64,000 bases of DNA from Cinnamomum chago (lineage: Eukaryota; Streptophyta; Magnoliopsida; Laurales; Lauraceae): assembly GCA_038049695.1 (NCBI GenBank), contig CP142452.1, forward strand, positions 32,538,501-32,602,500, in the 5' to 3' direction. The notes below the pieces were generated by a model, which was not told the origin of the DNA, searched no databases, and worked only from the letters and a program-made list of their open reading frames with translations. Shown in pieces: positions 47,715 to 59,460 of the stretch. Within the stretch, counting starts at the first letter, position 1. Every line of letters begins with the position of its first letter. The translations under genes were made by a program, and so were the position numbers.

Positions 47715-48247
47715 CTTATTAAGAACGTATTTTTAAATTTTTATAACAAATTATTTTCATACAAACAATCACCAACCTTAACAAGATTTCATTTACCCAA
47801 TGCACATTTCGCTGCTTGCAAGTTTCATAATATGTATGTAACGCCCTAAACAACTATCTCGGTGTGTGTATTATGAATCCCCTTTTTTTTTAATCGAGCC
47901 GTTGCGACGGCTCACCCGCTATCTCGGCTGCAACCACGTGATAGTGCTGTCACAGGATCATCTGCCCGGTGGGATCAGTAATTAAATAGGCATGGAATGC
48001 GCACGTTAGAGCTGCACTAACGTGCGCACTTGCCACCACCAGCACAACCGACTTGACTTATCCATCTCATAGTACCAGATATAGCAAGCCAAGAAAAACC
48101 ACTTCCAACTTGGATATCTAGACTCTAGATAGAGAGAGACCTTAAAAAAGAATACCACAAAGAGGAGGAGGAGAAAAAGATGATGATGATGATGATGCTT
48201 TGGGGGATTTGTAGGGTTAGAAAATGTTATGATGAGATGATTCTTAC

Positions 48248-48684
48248 CGATCTTCCTGGTGTTGGTGAAGAGGTACATGAGGAGATGAACAGTCCTGTGG
48301 CTAAAGGTCTGGTTGTAGGAGGAGAGAGCCCTCTGCAGCTCCTTGTCGTCGATGAAGTCGCTCCCGTCCTGGTCAGCCATCTGGAAGCACAACACAAGGC
48401 TCGGGTCGGTCCCCGGAGGGAAGGCCGACGAGAACAGAGCAGCGAAGGGGCTACCGTACGCCGGTGGTGCAGGATAAGCAGCAGGAGGAGGCGCACCATA
48501 GCCATGCTGCTGCAACTGGTGCTTGTTTTTTTGCCCTCCTTTGGGGGCTTCTCTCCGCCCGGTGGGGCATAGGGCGCACCGTGCTGGGGTGGCGCCAAGT
48601 CGTAGGGGTGTGCAGGTGGGGCGTGCGGGTTCGAGCCGTAAGCCGCACCGTAGCCTTGCCTGAGCCGGGAGGCTATCCTACCAT
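48248..48684 (-). pseudogene. Dead duplicate of CML49/50-like exon 1
   Basis: It aligns with exon 1 of the live gene from the start codon to the splice donor, which is still GTAAGAA. The fourth codon is a TAG stop, and an indel near 48525 shifts the frame. Downstream the EF-hand 1 loop is readable but has D in place of the central glycine (DQDGSDFIDDKE). Exons 2-5 have no duplicate here. It could still act as an upstream promoter or noncoding first exon for the live gene. Confidence 0.85.
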
Positions 48685-49669
48685 TTTTTTGCCTTTTTAA
48701 GCAGAAACAATGGGAGAGAGGAAGAGGAGGCGGCGAGGTTGGATTTTGGAGGAGAAGGAAGAGTAATATAGGTGAGTAGTTGGGGAAATGGACGAAATGG
48801 AAGAGTAAATTACATGCGTGCCACTAGTTGTTAAGGAATTTGGAGCCAACCGAGGCTCAGACCCTGAATCTTCTCAGTGACTCTTATACCTTAAAAGGAG
48901 GGGAAGCCTAGAGCTAAATTACGGGTGGCTAAATGCTAAATTTTAAAATAATTATATATTTGGAGTGCTTTCAATACGACTATATAATATTATGTTTGTG
49001 TATTTATAAATAATTAATAAATGCACACAAATATCTTATCCATATATTTAAGTATTAAAAGTGGAGAAAAAAATTTAACTTTGTAATTTGATCACAAAAA
49101 ATAGATAATAATTAATAAGTCAAAAAAATTTCTACGTTCAAAAGATAAATATTAAAATTACAGAAAAAGAAAATACACAAAGAACGAAAGATTATATACG
49201 GTTCGCTCCATATTCGGTCGAACCACGCTCTGAAAACGGTCAAACCGCGTTTCGAAAATGGATATGCTCCGAAAACATTGATTCGCATTTTCGGAGTGGG
49301 CTGAGAAGAGGTTTCAAACACTACGGTCCAAAGCCAACCTATTAAAAATTAAACCACTCAAAACGAATGGTAAATGGCCCCATACCCATTTAATGTCGCA
49401 GAGGTGGCAAATGGATTGGGTTGTGCCAAAACAAGTCAGGTCACAAGTAGGTTGTATGGTTTGGACTTCAATCCTGTTTTAAAAACAAGTTATGAATGAT
49501 TCGCCAACCTGACAAGAGCATCTAACTTGTATTGGCAATGAGTTTGTTTAAAAAGGGAGTTGGAAAGCCTAGACCGGGATCATGTACTCACGTGCTGACC
49601 TTCACGTTTGCTTAGAAACAAAATGAAAGGAAAGATAGCCAGATTCTGTACTTTAACAAAGACTATAGC

Positions 49670-50761
49670 TAGGGGTGTAACGGTTCGATTAACCATGTGT
49701 TTTTGAAAAATTGTTAACCGAACCGTATTTTACAATTTTCATTTTTCTTAAAACATAATCGTAATCGTACCCTAAAAAACTATTAAAAAGTTGAACCGCG
49801 GTAAACCGTATTAGGCAATTCAGTTACGGTTAATTTTCACTTAAAATACATATATATATATATATGTGGGAACTGTTCTCACATATTATGTGGGAACTGT
49901 TCTCACATATTATTGAACTTTTTTGTGTTGGGCCCCATTTAGGGATGGGACCAGGAGGGATGGAAAGATCTATGTAAGACCACCCCAGGTATCAAGTTTG
50001 ACCCCAAACCCATGCCCCTAATCCCTTCATCCGTGACCCAAAAGTTTAATGGCTTCATATTCAAAAAAATATTCAACCCTCGATCCAACGGTTCAGTCCA
50101 TTCGGATGTGTGCCAATCCTTGGGATCAGTGACTATCAGGGGGTTCCCTATTGGTTGCTAGCTAGGTTTAGATGGGTTGCTAGCTGGGCCCCGCAAAAAA
50201 AGTTCTCATATAACAGGTGAGAACTAGTTCTCACTTGAATATTTCTCATATATATATATATTTTGTCAGAATGCAAAATATATGTTCAAAAGTCAAAACC
50301 AAATATTTTAGATAATAAATTATATAATTTCAAAATACTAAAGTAGCATTAAGATGTTCACATATACAAATGAAATAATAAAGTGCATTTTTCTAGCAAA
50401 CACATCCTTGATCCTTCACTTTTTCCTCTTTCATTTTTTGTTCCAACGATTAGGGCTCAAAAGTTGAAATGGGTTATTTAAGTTTTAAAAGTACACATCT
50501 CCCCTTTTCATCTTTTTTATCTTTTTTATTGGAGTGTAACGGTTCGGTTATACGTGTGTTTTGGAAAAACGGTTAACTGAATCGTATTTTACGGTTCCGT
50601 TCAGTTAATAACCGTGAGCAGAGACTGAAAGCCTAAATCGAACTGCGAAGCACGGTTTTTTATTTTAATAATTGTAACCGAAACCGTGAAACACGGTTAT
50701 TAACTGTTGAGTTGGTCCGGTTTGGTCGGTTAAACAGTTTTTTGGATTTTTTAAACCCCTA
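49670..50761. mobile_element. Nested hAT-type MITE
   Basis: The left end TAGGGGTGTAACGGTTCG and the right end complement TAGGGGTTTAAA are flanked by ACTATAGC and ATTATAAC, an 8-bp duplication with two changes. A second left-end-like copy (GGAGTGTAACGGTTCGG) lies at 50533. The interior is rich in AACCGTAT and TTAACCG words. It is split by the element at 49868-50243. Confidence 0.55.
49868..50243. mobile_element. Small inverted-repeat element, copy 2
   Basis: This is the same family and orientation as 33700-34045, starting GGGAACTGTTCTCACATATT (the end is locally duplicated) and ending GAACTAGTTCTCACTTGAAT. It is inserted in the AT-rich interior of the 49670-50761 element. Confidence 0.6.
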
Positions 50762-51137
50762 ATTATAACCTTCCAAAAAAAATACTTAAGGGTAACCTTT
50801 AGTTAAAGATGTTTAACTTGCCATTCTATTGAGAACCAAGCCATTAAAAATAAATAGAAGATGGTCCCATCATAAGTCAAGATCCTTTAATTGTCTTACT
50901 ATGCATCATCCAGAAGAGTGGAACTCTACATCCAAGGTATCCGGGGAAGATCTAAACCACTCCAAAATGAACACCATCCTGTAGTTTTAATCCAAAGGGA
51001 AGGTTTAATTTTAAGCAGCTAAAATCTTGAATTGGTAAACTCTCCTCAATCTTCTAGTGGGACAGGTCCTATTGAACTAAAAGTCATGTGGTCATAAAAT
51101 ACAAAAAAGGTGTTCATTTTGAAATGATCAAATCCTC

Positions 51138-52345
51138 AAAAGATAACCACAATGTGGAGTTACACTCCCCTAATAGGAAAAGGAGGAAACTTGTAGGATC
51201 CAGACTCACGTGAGGAGCACCAAATATGAGGATTCGAGATCCAATTTTCTGTGCCAACTTTATTTCCTTGTTTGGTGCAATTATGTGGTCATCTCATACA
51301 AAAAAGGTGTTCATTTTGAATTCATCAAATCTTCAAAAGATAACCTCAATGTGGAGTTACGCTCCCCTAATAGGAAAAGGAGGACACTTGAAGGATCCAA
51401 GTTCATGTGAGGAGCACCAAATATGAGGGTTCGAGACCCGGTTTTCCATGCCAACTTTATTTTCTTGTTTGGGGCAATTATAATCATTGTATTTTTCGGA
51501 CACTATTCCTCTACCGGACGGAATTGATCAAATCTTCAAAAGATAACCTCAATGTGGAGTTACGCTCCCCTAATAGGAAAAGGAGGACAGTTGGAGGATC
51601 CAAGTTCATGTGAGGAGCACCAAATATGAGGATTGGAGACCCAGTTTTCCATGCCAACTTTATTTTCTTGTTTGGTGCAATTATAATCATCGTATTTTTC
51701 GGATATTGTTCCTCTGTCGGACGGAATCGATCAAATCTTCAAAAGATAACCTCAATGTGGAGTTACGCTCCCCTAATAGGAAAAGGAGGACACTTGGAGG
51801 ATCCTCATGTGAGGAGCACCAAATATGAGGATTGGAGACCCAGTTTTCCGTGCCAACTTTATTTTCTTGTTTGGTGCAATTATAATCATTGTATTTTTCA
51901 GACACTGTTCCTCTGCCGGACGAAATTGATCAAATCTTCAAAAGATAACCTCAATGTGGAGTTACACTCCCCTAATAGGAGGAGGAGGACACTTGGAGGA
52001 TCCAGACTCATGTAAGGAGCACCAAATGTGAGGATTGAGGCCCAATTTTATGTGCCAACTTTATTTCCTTGTTTGGTGCAATTATAATCATTGTGTTTTT
52101 CGTACACTGCTCAAAAGATAACCTCAATGTGGAGTCACACTCTCCTAATAGGAGAATGAGGACACTTGGAAGATCCAGACTCATGTGAGGAGCACCAAAT
52201 ATGAGAATTGGAGACCAAGTTTTTTGTGCCAACTTTATTTCCTTGTTTGGTGCAATTGTAATCTTTGTATCTTTCGGACACTGTTCATCTGCAAGACGGA
52301 TTTGATCAAATCTTGAAAAGATAACCTCAATGTCACTATTGCAAA
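51138..52345. repeat. Tandem array, about 200-bp unit, six to seven copies
   Basis: Units begin AAAAGATAACCWCAATGTGG at 51138, 51335, 51538, 51741, 51940, 52113 and 52316. Spacing is 197-203 bp except for one 173-bp unit with a deletion. Each unit contains GAGGAGCACCAAATATGAG and CTTGTTTGGTGCAATTAT. Adjacent units differ by a few percent, the outer ones more. Short open frames of 66-72 codons recur in phase with the unit, but each ends in a stop, and I see no protein family. Confidence 0.9.
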
Positions 52346-52519
52346 AAGGTAGGGCAAAGGTAATCTCTTTTCGCACGTAATGTAACAGCCTACATGTACC
52401 CTGGCGTGTATTAGTGTTCAGTTGATTTGTACATGCCAGTTGACATGAGGAATCATCTTGAGCCTACAAACAATATTACAAATGCATTGTGTTAGTATTT
52501 CATCAATTAAGATAATTAA

Positions 52520-52759
52520 TTAATTTATCGAAGTAATCATATAAGAAAAATAAACATTGTACCTGAGATAAACTACCATGATAAGTTGAAGGTTGCACTT
52601 GTATCCCACCTTGGGTAAGAGTTTGTTTAGCTCATTCATTTCCCTCCGTATGCCCATCTGACCGTCCTTCAACCTTTTCACCTCAGTTTGAAGATGCGTA
52701 TTGCATTCATGCTCCTCCTCTAAGGCTCTTTTATAAGGAGCTGAATGTTTTATGGCCAT
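52520..52759 (-). pseudogene. Coiled-coil fragment, possibly transposon-derived
   Basis: This minus frame reads MAIKHSAPYKRALEEEHECN, followed by a charged heptad-like stretch (EVKRLKDGQMGIRREMNELN). The first 45 residues look like part of a coiled coil, and the rest is probably intron or noise. Plant CACTA-type elements often encode such tails, but the match is not specific. Function is unknown. Confidence 0.25.
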
Positions 52760-52863
52760 TTTTGAAATAGTGCCTAATCCATTGGATGACGCATGATTGA
52801 GTCATTAGGTACTAAGCTTGCATTTGCATGACATGTCATGCTCTCTGCAATCCATGGTACACT

Positions 52864-52985
52864 GTGTTAAAATATATGGTCTCAATCCATCAGTTAATGT
52901 AATAAATTGATTAATTTCTTTATTTATCAATAAAAGCATGCTTTTCTTTTATGAGATGAATGGTGCTTTATTACTTAATGCACAT
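52864..52985 (+). repeat. Truncated LTR 5' end, same family as the 14.3-kb solo LTR
   Basis: It starts TGTTAAAATATATGGTCTC and follows the solo LTR end at 15986 (minus) for about 120 bp to TTAATGCACATGACC. There it abuts the broken gypsy pol gene. Confidence 0.7.
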
Positions 52986-52988
52986 GAC

Positions 52989-54411
52989 CAATATATTTAT
53001 CTTTTACAGTAATGTTGTTTAAAGCCCTGTAATCAACAAACATACGCCAAGTTCCTTCTTTCTTTATAACTAACAAAACAGGTGCTGAGTAAGGACTGAC
53101 ACTTGGTTGAATGTCCCCTGAATGAAGCATCTCTTTAACCTGTTTTTCTATCTCAGTTTTTTGGAAGTAAGGATACTTGTAAGGTCGTATGTGTGGAGGT
53201 TCTGCACCTGATTTCAGTGGAATGTGATGGTCTTGGCTTCTTGTTGGGGGCAAGCTTTTGGGTTCTTGGAATACTGCTGCAAATTGAGACAGCAACTGCT
53301 CCACTTCATGTATAGTAGACACTGCTGGAGAGGCCTCTTGTATAACATAAATGTGAGCCACAAACCCTTGAGGTTTTTTCTGCAGTAATTTCTTCTTGTG
53401 TTCAGCATCCACCAACTTGGATTCCCCTTGCTTCCCACCCCTCAAAACATGCCTCCTATTGTTTAGGGCGAAATCGATACTGATATTTTTGAAATCCCAT
53501 TTCACAGAACCCAGTGTAGCCAACCATTGAATCCCAAGAACCATATCACACCCTTTGAGTTCCAGAACCCTCATGTTTGTTTGGAAGACCACCCTTTGCA
53601 TCTCCCATTTGAAACCTTTACAAGCTGCACTGCTGGTCATCTTTGTTCCATCAGCAACAAACACTGTCAAAGGATCAGTGTCAACATTCTCCACACCTGC
53701 TCTCTTAACCACTTCTTGGTTCAAGAAATTATGGGTACTACCAATATCAATCAAGATTGCCACTTTTTGTTTCTTAACCAATCCATGTACCCTCATGGTT
53801 CTGTAAGAGACTGAACCAGTTATTGCGTTAATAGAAATTTGCAAATCACCATCTTGTTCCAGGACTTCCTCACTTTCCTCCTCCTGTATAGGTTCTTGAT
53901 CTGAGTCCTCTTGGTCCCCATCCAAAACGTACAACTGCTTTTTCTTGCATTGGTGTCCATTTGTGAATTTCTCTTTACACTTGAAACACAAACCTTTTGC
54001 CTTCTTTTCCTCCAACTCTTTTGGTAACTCTCTTTGAATGGCAGGAAAATAATTAGGTCTGGACTGCCCATACGAAAAATTTTCTCCATTTCTTGGTGGC
54101 AGCCTAGTCTTCTGGGCAATTGCCTCAATACTAAGCTCCTGTAATTTAGCCAAACCAATGGCTTGCCTGCTAGTTGTAGGTTTAAACATCAATACATTGG
54201 CCCGTTTCTCCTTCTTTAACCCACTAATGAAACAACTAGTGAAAAAATGTTCAGGTAGGCCTTGGGTTTTGTTAGCAAGAATCTCGAATTGCTCCTGATA
54301 ATCCCTGACAGTTGTTTGTTTCAATTTGGCTCCACTAAGGAGTTTGGTCAATTCCATTGGTAGCATTTCACATAGGCATGGAGACCCTGGTTTACTGATA
54401 CATTTATTCAT
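52989..54411 (-). pseudogene. Ty3/gypsy gag-protease-RT fragment
   Basis: An open frame of about 475 residues on the minus strand covers the gag C-terminal half (VRDYQEQFEILANKTQGLPE), a zinc knuckle (CFKCKEKFTNGHQC, about residues 142-155), an aspartic protease (LIDIGSTHNF, about 217-226), a linker and the start of the reverse transcriptase (APVLLVIKKEGTWRMFVDYR, near 443-462). It stops abruptly at an LTR fragment, so the RT catalytic core, RNase H and integrase are missing. The protease has DIG where DSG or DTG is expected, which would disable it. No LTR of its own is seen. It is a different lineage from the gypsy at the left edge. The length of the open frame suggests fairly recent decay. 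Confidence 0.85.
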
Positions 54412-54847
54412 CTTCTACACACTACAAACCTAGGTTCCACTATTACTGAAATAACACATATGTCTTTCAATACCACTTCCATAGGTCTTATTATGGACAA
54501 TACATCCCACTTGGTTTTCATTTATTTTTTCATATTGTTGTAGTCCTCCTTTTTTGTGTTTCAACAAGAATATTTAATTCTACCAAAGAAATTTAGAATA
54601 TGTAATTTACCATGTGGTGAAAATTTTATTTATTTTCTGTCATAAACTCTTCATATACATAGTGACCCAACCATGATACATAGAAGCAAACAGTTTAAAG
54701 GTATCAAAAGTTAAGTTGTTAATAGGCATTGCTAATGGTATGTCCTCGTTGGTATTTTTAACTTTTTTTCCATTATAAGTTATGAAGTTATTTCAATTTA
54801 TAAGGTTACTAATACAAGTAAAATGATTTGTATCGTGTATCAATAGG
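54412..54847. other. Spacer before the MULE gene, no feature
   Basis: AT-rich. I find no copy here of the repeats at 56.7-59.4 kb, so no left terminal repeat for the MULE is visible. Confidence 0.45.
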
Positions 54848-56652
54848 ATGCCAGATGATGAAGCTTTGACCATATTCCACTATGATGGAGAGATTGATTA
54901 TGATAGTACACGTCCTCTAGAGCAGATTATGGAGTCATATCAGATGTATGCACGAGAGATGTGGTTAGGGAGAAAGTTTCCAGATCGCGACACGTTCTGC
55001 AAAACTCTAGCAAAATTTGCAATTTACAATAATTTCACTCTGAAGCACTTGAAGACGAACTGCACCAAAGTTACAAACCGTTGCAGTGATAATAATCATC
55101 TTTGGCGTATTCATGTTTCCATGGTGGAATCTGGGCCACAATTTCAAGAACGAACATATTATCCAACACATTCTTGTTCGAAGCCAATGATGGGCATGAC
55201 ACATCGGCAAGCGTCTGCAGAATTGATATCATAATTCATCTTAGATAGGGTCAAATTTAATAATAAGTTGACACCAAAGGAGATTATTAATGAGTATCAA
55301 ACAGAGTTCGGATGTCTTATTACTTACAGGAGGGCACACAAAGCAAAGGATATCGCCCTTCGTGCAATTCAAGGATCCTATGAAGAGTCCTTCCGGATTC
55401 TCCCTCTCTATTGCATTGATTTGAAGAAGACGAATCCAGGTACAGTGACAAATATTAAAACGGCAGATGACGACACCTTCCAGAGATTCTTTTGGGCTTT
55501 TGGACCATGCATCCGTTCATTCCTATCATCGTTGAGGCCAATGATTGTTGTTGATGATTCACACCTTCGAGGTAAGTATCCAGGTGTGTTATTAGTTGTT
55601 GTAACCCATGATGAGAATCATAAGCTCTTTCCTACTGCCTTTGCCTTCGTCGAAGCTGAATAGTGTGATAGTTGGGAGTGGTTCCTCGCAAATGTATTTC
55701 TTGCCCTCAATGAGCCCCTGAATTTGACCAGTGTGTCTGACCGGCAAAAATGACTTGTACTTGCTATTGCCAACACCATTCCAAGTGCACGACGTTGCTA
55801 CTGTTGTCATTACATTGCTGAAAATGTGAAGGGGTATTTCAAAGATGATGATGCTATTGTTAGGAAATTTTGGTTTGCTGCAAAGTCATATAGGCCATGT
55901 GTGTATGAGGCATACGATGATATTCGAGCTATTGATGAATTCGCTTATAATTACATTCACATAATTGGGAAAGAACACTGGGCAAATGCATTCTTGCAGG
56001 ACTACGCTATGATATGCTCACAAGCAATGTTGCTGAGTGCACGAATAGTCTTTTGAAGGACATACGTGTGCTCCCCATAACAACACAAGTGGAAGAGATA
56101 TGTGCCAAGCTTATGGAATTCTACCAAAAATGTCAACTTGAATCTCAATTGATTAATACTCGGCTAACTCCGTGGGCAGAAAAAATGCTAAGCCACGAGG
56201 CTGAAGAATCTCGCCGAGTGCATGTTCGTGTTGCCGGTCTCATAGAATTTCTGGTTCAATCTGCCGAGTTCATTGATGTGGTTAATCTAGCTCAAAGGAA
56301 ATGTACATGTCGCAAGTGGGAATTGTTAGGAATCCCTTGTTCACACGCACTAGCGGCAATGCAAATGAGAAAATTAAATCCATACGGTTTCTGCGAGCAA
56401 TGGTTTTTTACATATACTTATCGAATTGTGTACAATGAGGTTTTGCATGCTACATGTGATAGAAGACAATGAGAGCATAGGTCAAATGAAAGAGTATTAC
56501 CTCCACGTATTACCAAACAGCCCGGTCGCCCAAAAAAGAATAGGATTCGTACCAAAGATCGTACCCGGCAACGTAGGGTGGTTACCTGTACAATCTGTAA
56601 ACAAAGGGGACACAACCGCCAACGATGTCACAACCCACCGGTGAATCCTTGA
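54848..56652 (+). pseudogene. Mutator-like (MULE) transposase, MuDR type
   Basis: Domains in order are an N-terminal MuDR DNA-binding region (54880-55230, FPDRDTFCKTLAKFAIYNNF), the MULE transposase core (55268-56000, with the catalytic aspartate in MIVVDDSHLRGKY near 55550 and a second in SDR near 55740), NVAE near 56020, a SWIM zinc finger (CTCRKWELLGIPCSHAL, 56303-56353) and a CCHC knuckle (CTICKQRGHNRQRC near 56590-56630). The usual end is at 56650-56652. In-frame stops lie at 55232, 55661, 55751 and 56470, and a frameshift lies near 56010. It is inactive. MULE transposases cut at long terminal repeats and give 9-bp duplications. Confidence 0.88.
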
Positions 56653-56689
56653 TTTGCACATTTCATATATGAATTTGCATAGTTTTTGT

Positions 56690-57545
56690 AACATTTTGAA
56701 AAAAGAAACAGATGCATATGGGTTAATGTGAATGCTAAAACAACGCCATTTTGTGTCAGGTTAATGTGAGCTCTTTTTTTGTGATTTTACTAGTCTATGT
56801 GACTCTGAACTTGCTCAAACTAGTGAAATTGTGAAATGTGGGTGGAGGATGTGAATGTGGAGATGGTTGTACAAATGGTGGAATGTAATGGTGTAATGTG
56901 GGTGGAGGTTGTGTTGTAAAGACCAGTTGTACAGTGTCTAATGGTTGATTATGAATGCAAAATTTAGACCTGGCATGGTTTATTAAACTGAAAGTTGAAA
57001 AAGAAAGCACTGTTTCAGTCTGACTGTGTTCCAAAAGTGCGCGAGTTGAAAATCAAGAAAATGTGATTGTTTTTTCCCTGAAAAATAGCAGATTTATAGT
57101 TTATAATGAGAACTTTGAGACCTCCAAATTTCAGACAAAAAATAACTTGGGAAGTGGGTCAAATAGTTGCACGAACAGAGGTACTCAGCAATGCAGATTT
57201 GGATTTCAGCAGCATTGGATTTTTAATTGGGCATTTTTAAATAGTCATAACTTTCTCGGTTTAAAAGATTTTTTCTCTCTGTTTTTTTTTTTTTTTTGGG
57301 ATTTATGCATCATCAAGGTTCAAATTTCAGCCATTATATTGAGTTTTAGATCATCTTAGGCAGGTCGTACATTTCAGTGAAAACAGGCATGTGCATAGTG
57401 TTTTTCATATGTAGAGTTTTTCAGCATTCTTTAGATTTGATATGTTTCTTGAACAAATAGTGTATAGAAAATTTTGACATTTAAAACACCTTCAACATCA
57501 ATGGTGGCCTCCCAACATGACTCATGTGCAAGGGAATAAATAGTG
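56690..57545 (+). repeat. Long repeat R1 after the MULE gene
   Basis: It starts 40 bp after the transposase stop. Its parts match 57560-57700 (ATGTGGGTGGAGG and following) and 58850-59460 in the same orientation, and 63149-63600 inverted. A marker is CAGTCTGACTGTGTTCCAAA at about 57018. Unlike R2 it is not interrupted by the GATATC array. It is non-coding. Confidence 0.75.
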
Positions 57546-57559
57546 AAATTTGGTGGTCT

Positions 57560-59460
57560 GATCTATATGGGTGAATGTGAATGCTAACAAAGCACCATGC
57601 CTGTTTGGGGATCATATGACAAAATTTTCTTGTGATTCTACCTCTGTAATGTGGGTGGAGGAAGTGTTGTGAATACCAGATGTAAAGTGTTTAATGGTTT
57701 AATGCGAGGGGATATCACTGATAGATTTTTTAAGAGATGAAACTGGCCAACTTCATCTATTAAGTGTGAATTTTATATCTGAGGAGCGGCGATATCCCTC
57801 CCACGACCGGTTCTTTTCTAAGAGATAAAACAATTGGGAGGGGATATCCCTGCTCAATATGTGTAGTTTATATTCGAGGAGCGGCAATATCCCCTCCTAC
57901 GATAGGTTTTTTTAAGGGCTAAAACAACCACTTGGGAGGGGATATCCGCTCAATTTAGAGAAGGTTATATTTAAAGAGTGGCGATATCCCCTCTCGTGAC
58001 CGGGTTTTTCCTTGGATGAACACACAACTGGGAGCTTCATCTATTATGCGAGGGGATATCCCTGCTTAATATGTGAAGTTTATATATGAGGAGCGGCGAT
58101 ATCCCTTCCTACGACATGTTCTTTTCTAAGAGATAAAATAGTTGAGAGGGGATATTCCCGCTCAATATGCGAAGTTTATATTCGAGGAGCGGCGATATCC
58201 CCTTCTATGACAGGTTTTTTTAAGGGATAAAACAACCACTTGGGAGGGGATATCCCTACTCAATTTAGTGAAGGTTATATTTAAAGAGTGGCGATATCCC
58301 CTCTCGTGATAGGGTTTTTCCTTGGATGAACACACAACTGGTAGCTTCATCTATTATGTGAGGGGATATCCCTGCTCAATATGTGAAGTTTATATCTGAG
58401 GAGCGACGATATCCCCATCGACGGCAAGTTTTTTTCTAAGAGATAAAACAGTTACGATGGGATATCCCCGCTCAATATGTGAAGTTTATATTTGAGGAGC
58501 GGTGATATCCCCTCCTATGACAGGTTTTTTTAAGGGCTGAAACAACAACTTGGGCTCACTCAATATATGAAGTTTATATTTGAGGAGCAGCGATATCCCC
58601 TCCTATGATAGGTTTTTTTAAGGGCTGAAACAACAACTTGGGAGGGGATATCCTTGCTCAATTTAGTGAAGGTTATATTTAAAGTGTGGCAATATCCCCT
58701 CTCGTGAGAGGTTCTTCCCCTGGTTGATCACACCCAGCTGGGAGTTTCATCCATCATGTGAAGGGATATTGCCGCTCAATATGTGATGCGCGGCGATATC
58801 CCCGGGCGTAACATGTTTTTCTCAGTGATGAAGAATACAAAATATGTGATTTAATGGTTGATTCAGAATGCAAAATCCGAACCTGGCATGGTTTTTTAAC
58901 CTAAAAGCTGAAAAACACAACACCATTTTAGTCTGACTGTGTTCCAAAAGTCCCCGAGTTAAAAATCAAGAAAATGAGATTGTTTTGTCCTGAAAAATAG
59001 AAGATTTATAGTTTATAATGAGAACGTTGAGACCCCCAAATTTCAACCAAAAAATCGATTGGGAAGTGGGTTAAATAGTTGCACGAACAGGGGTACTCAG
59101 CAAGGTAGATTTGGGTTTCAGCAGCACTGCATTTTCAATTGATCATCTTTAAATAGTCATAACTTTTTCAATTTAAAAGATTTTTGCTCTCTGTTTTTTT
59201 TTTTGTTGGATTCATGCATCATCAAGGTTCAAATTCTAGCCCATTATATTGAGGTTTGGATCATTTTAGGCAGGTTGTACAGTTCAGTGAAAACAGGCAT
59301 GTGCTTAGTTTTTTTCATACGTAGAATTTATCAGCATTCTTCATATTTGATCTGTTTCTTGAACAAATAGTGTACTGAAAAGTTTTGACATTTAAAACAC
59401 TTTCAACACATCAATGGTGGCCTCCCAACAAGATCCATGTGCAAGAAAGTGAATAAACAT
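57560..59460 (+). repeat. Long repeat R2, split by a GATATC array
   Basis: The first part (57560-57700) and the last part (58850-59460) together correspond to R1. The array lies between them. From 59314 leftward it is matched by an inverted copy starting at 63149, so this is one arm of a large inverted repeat around the PMD-Ulp1 gene. The arm is at least 0.85 kb and probably over 1.6 kb, cut by the window end. Confidence 0.8.
57700..58840 (+). repeat. Higher-order tandem array with paired GATATC motifs
   Basis: GATATC or a one-base variant occurs about twenty times. The starts include 57711, 57791, 57843, 57941, 57983, 58055, 58098, 58194, 58249, 58293, 58365 and 58408, with gaps alternating between about 43 and 52-80 bp. 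Each pair is GGGGATATC then, about 43 bp on, GATATCCCC, so each unit of about 100 bp is an inverted pair. Three such units form a higher-order repeat of about 310 bp (57983 to 58293, 58055 to 58365, 58098 to 58408). The linkers read CTCAATATGTGAAGTTTATA and GAGGAGCGGC. It is non-coding. Confidence 0.9.

Larger units (their letters stand above)
44412..49265. repeat. Segmental duplication, copy 2 (dead exon 1)
   Basis: This is a collinear copy of 39868-43170, enlarged by inserts at about 44483-44943, 46297-46447 and 46756-47714. It lies upstream of the live gene on its coding strand. It ends in the shared AT-rich flank and GAACCACGCTC words near 49230. Confidence 0.85.

Noticed and set aside
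51210..52015. Series of 60-130 codon open frames in the 200-bp array
   Set aside because: They recur because the unit recurs. Each is closed by a stop in or near the unit, and no protein family is recognised.
57700..58840. CRISPR-like regular repeats
   Set aside because: The repeats are imperfect, the linkers are themselves repeated rather than unique, and the DNA is from a plant nucleus. It is a tandem array in a MULE repeat.
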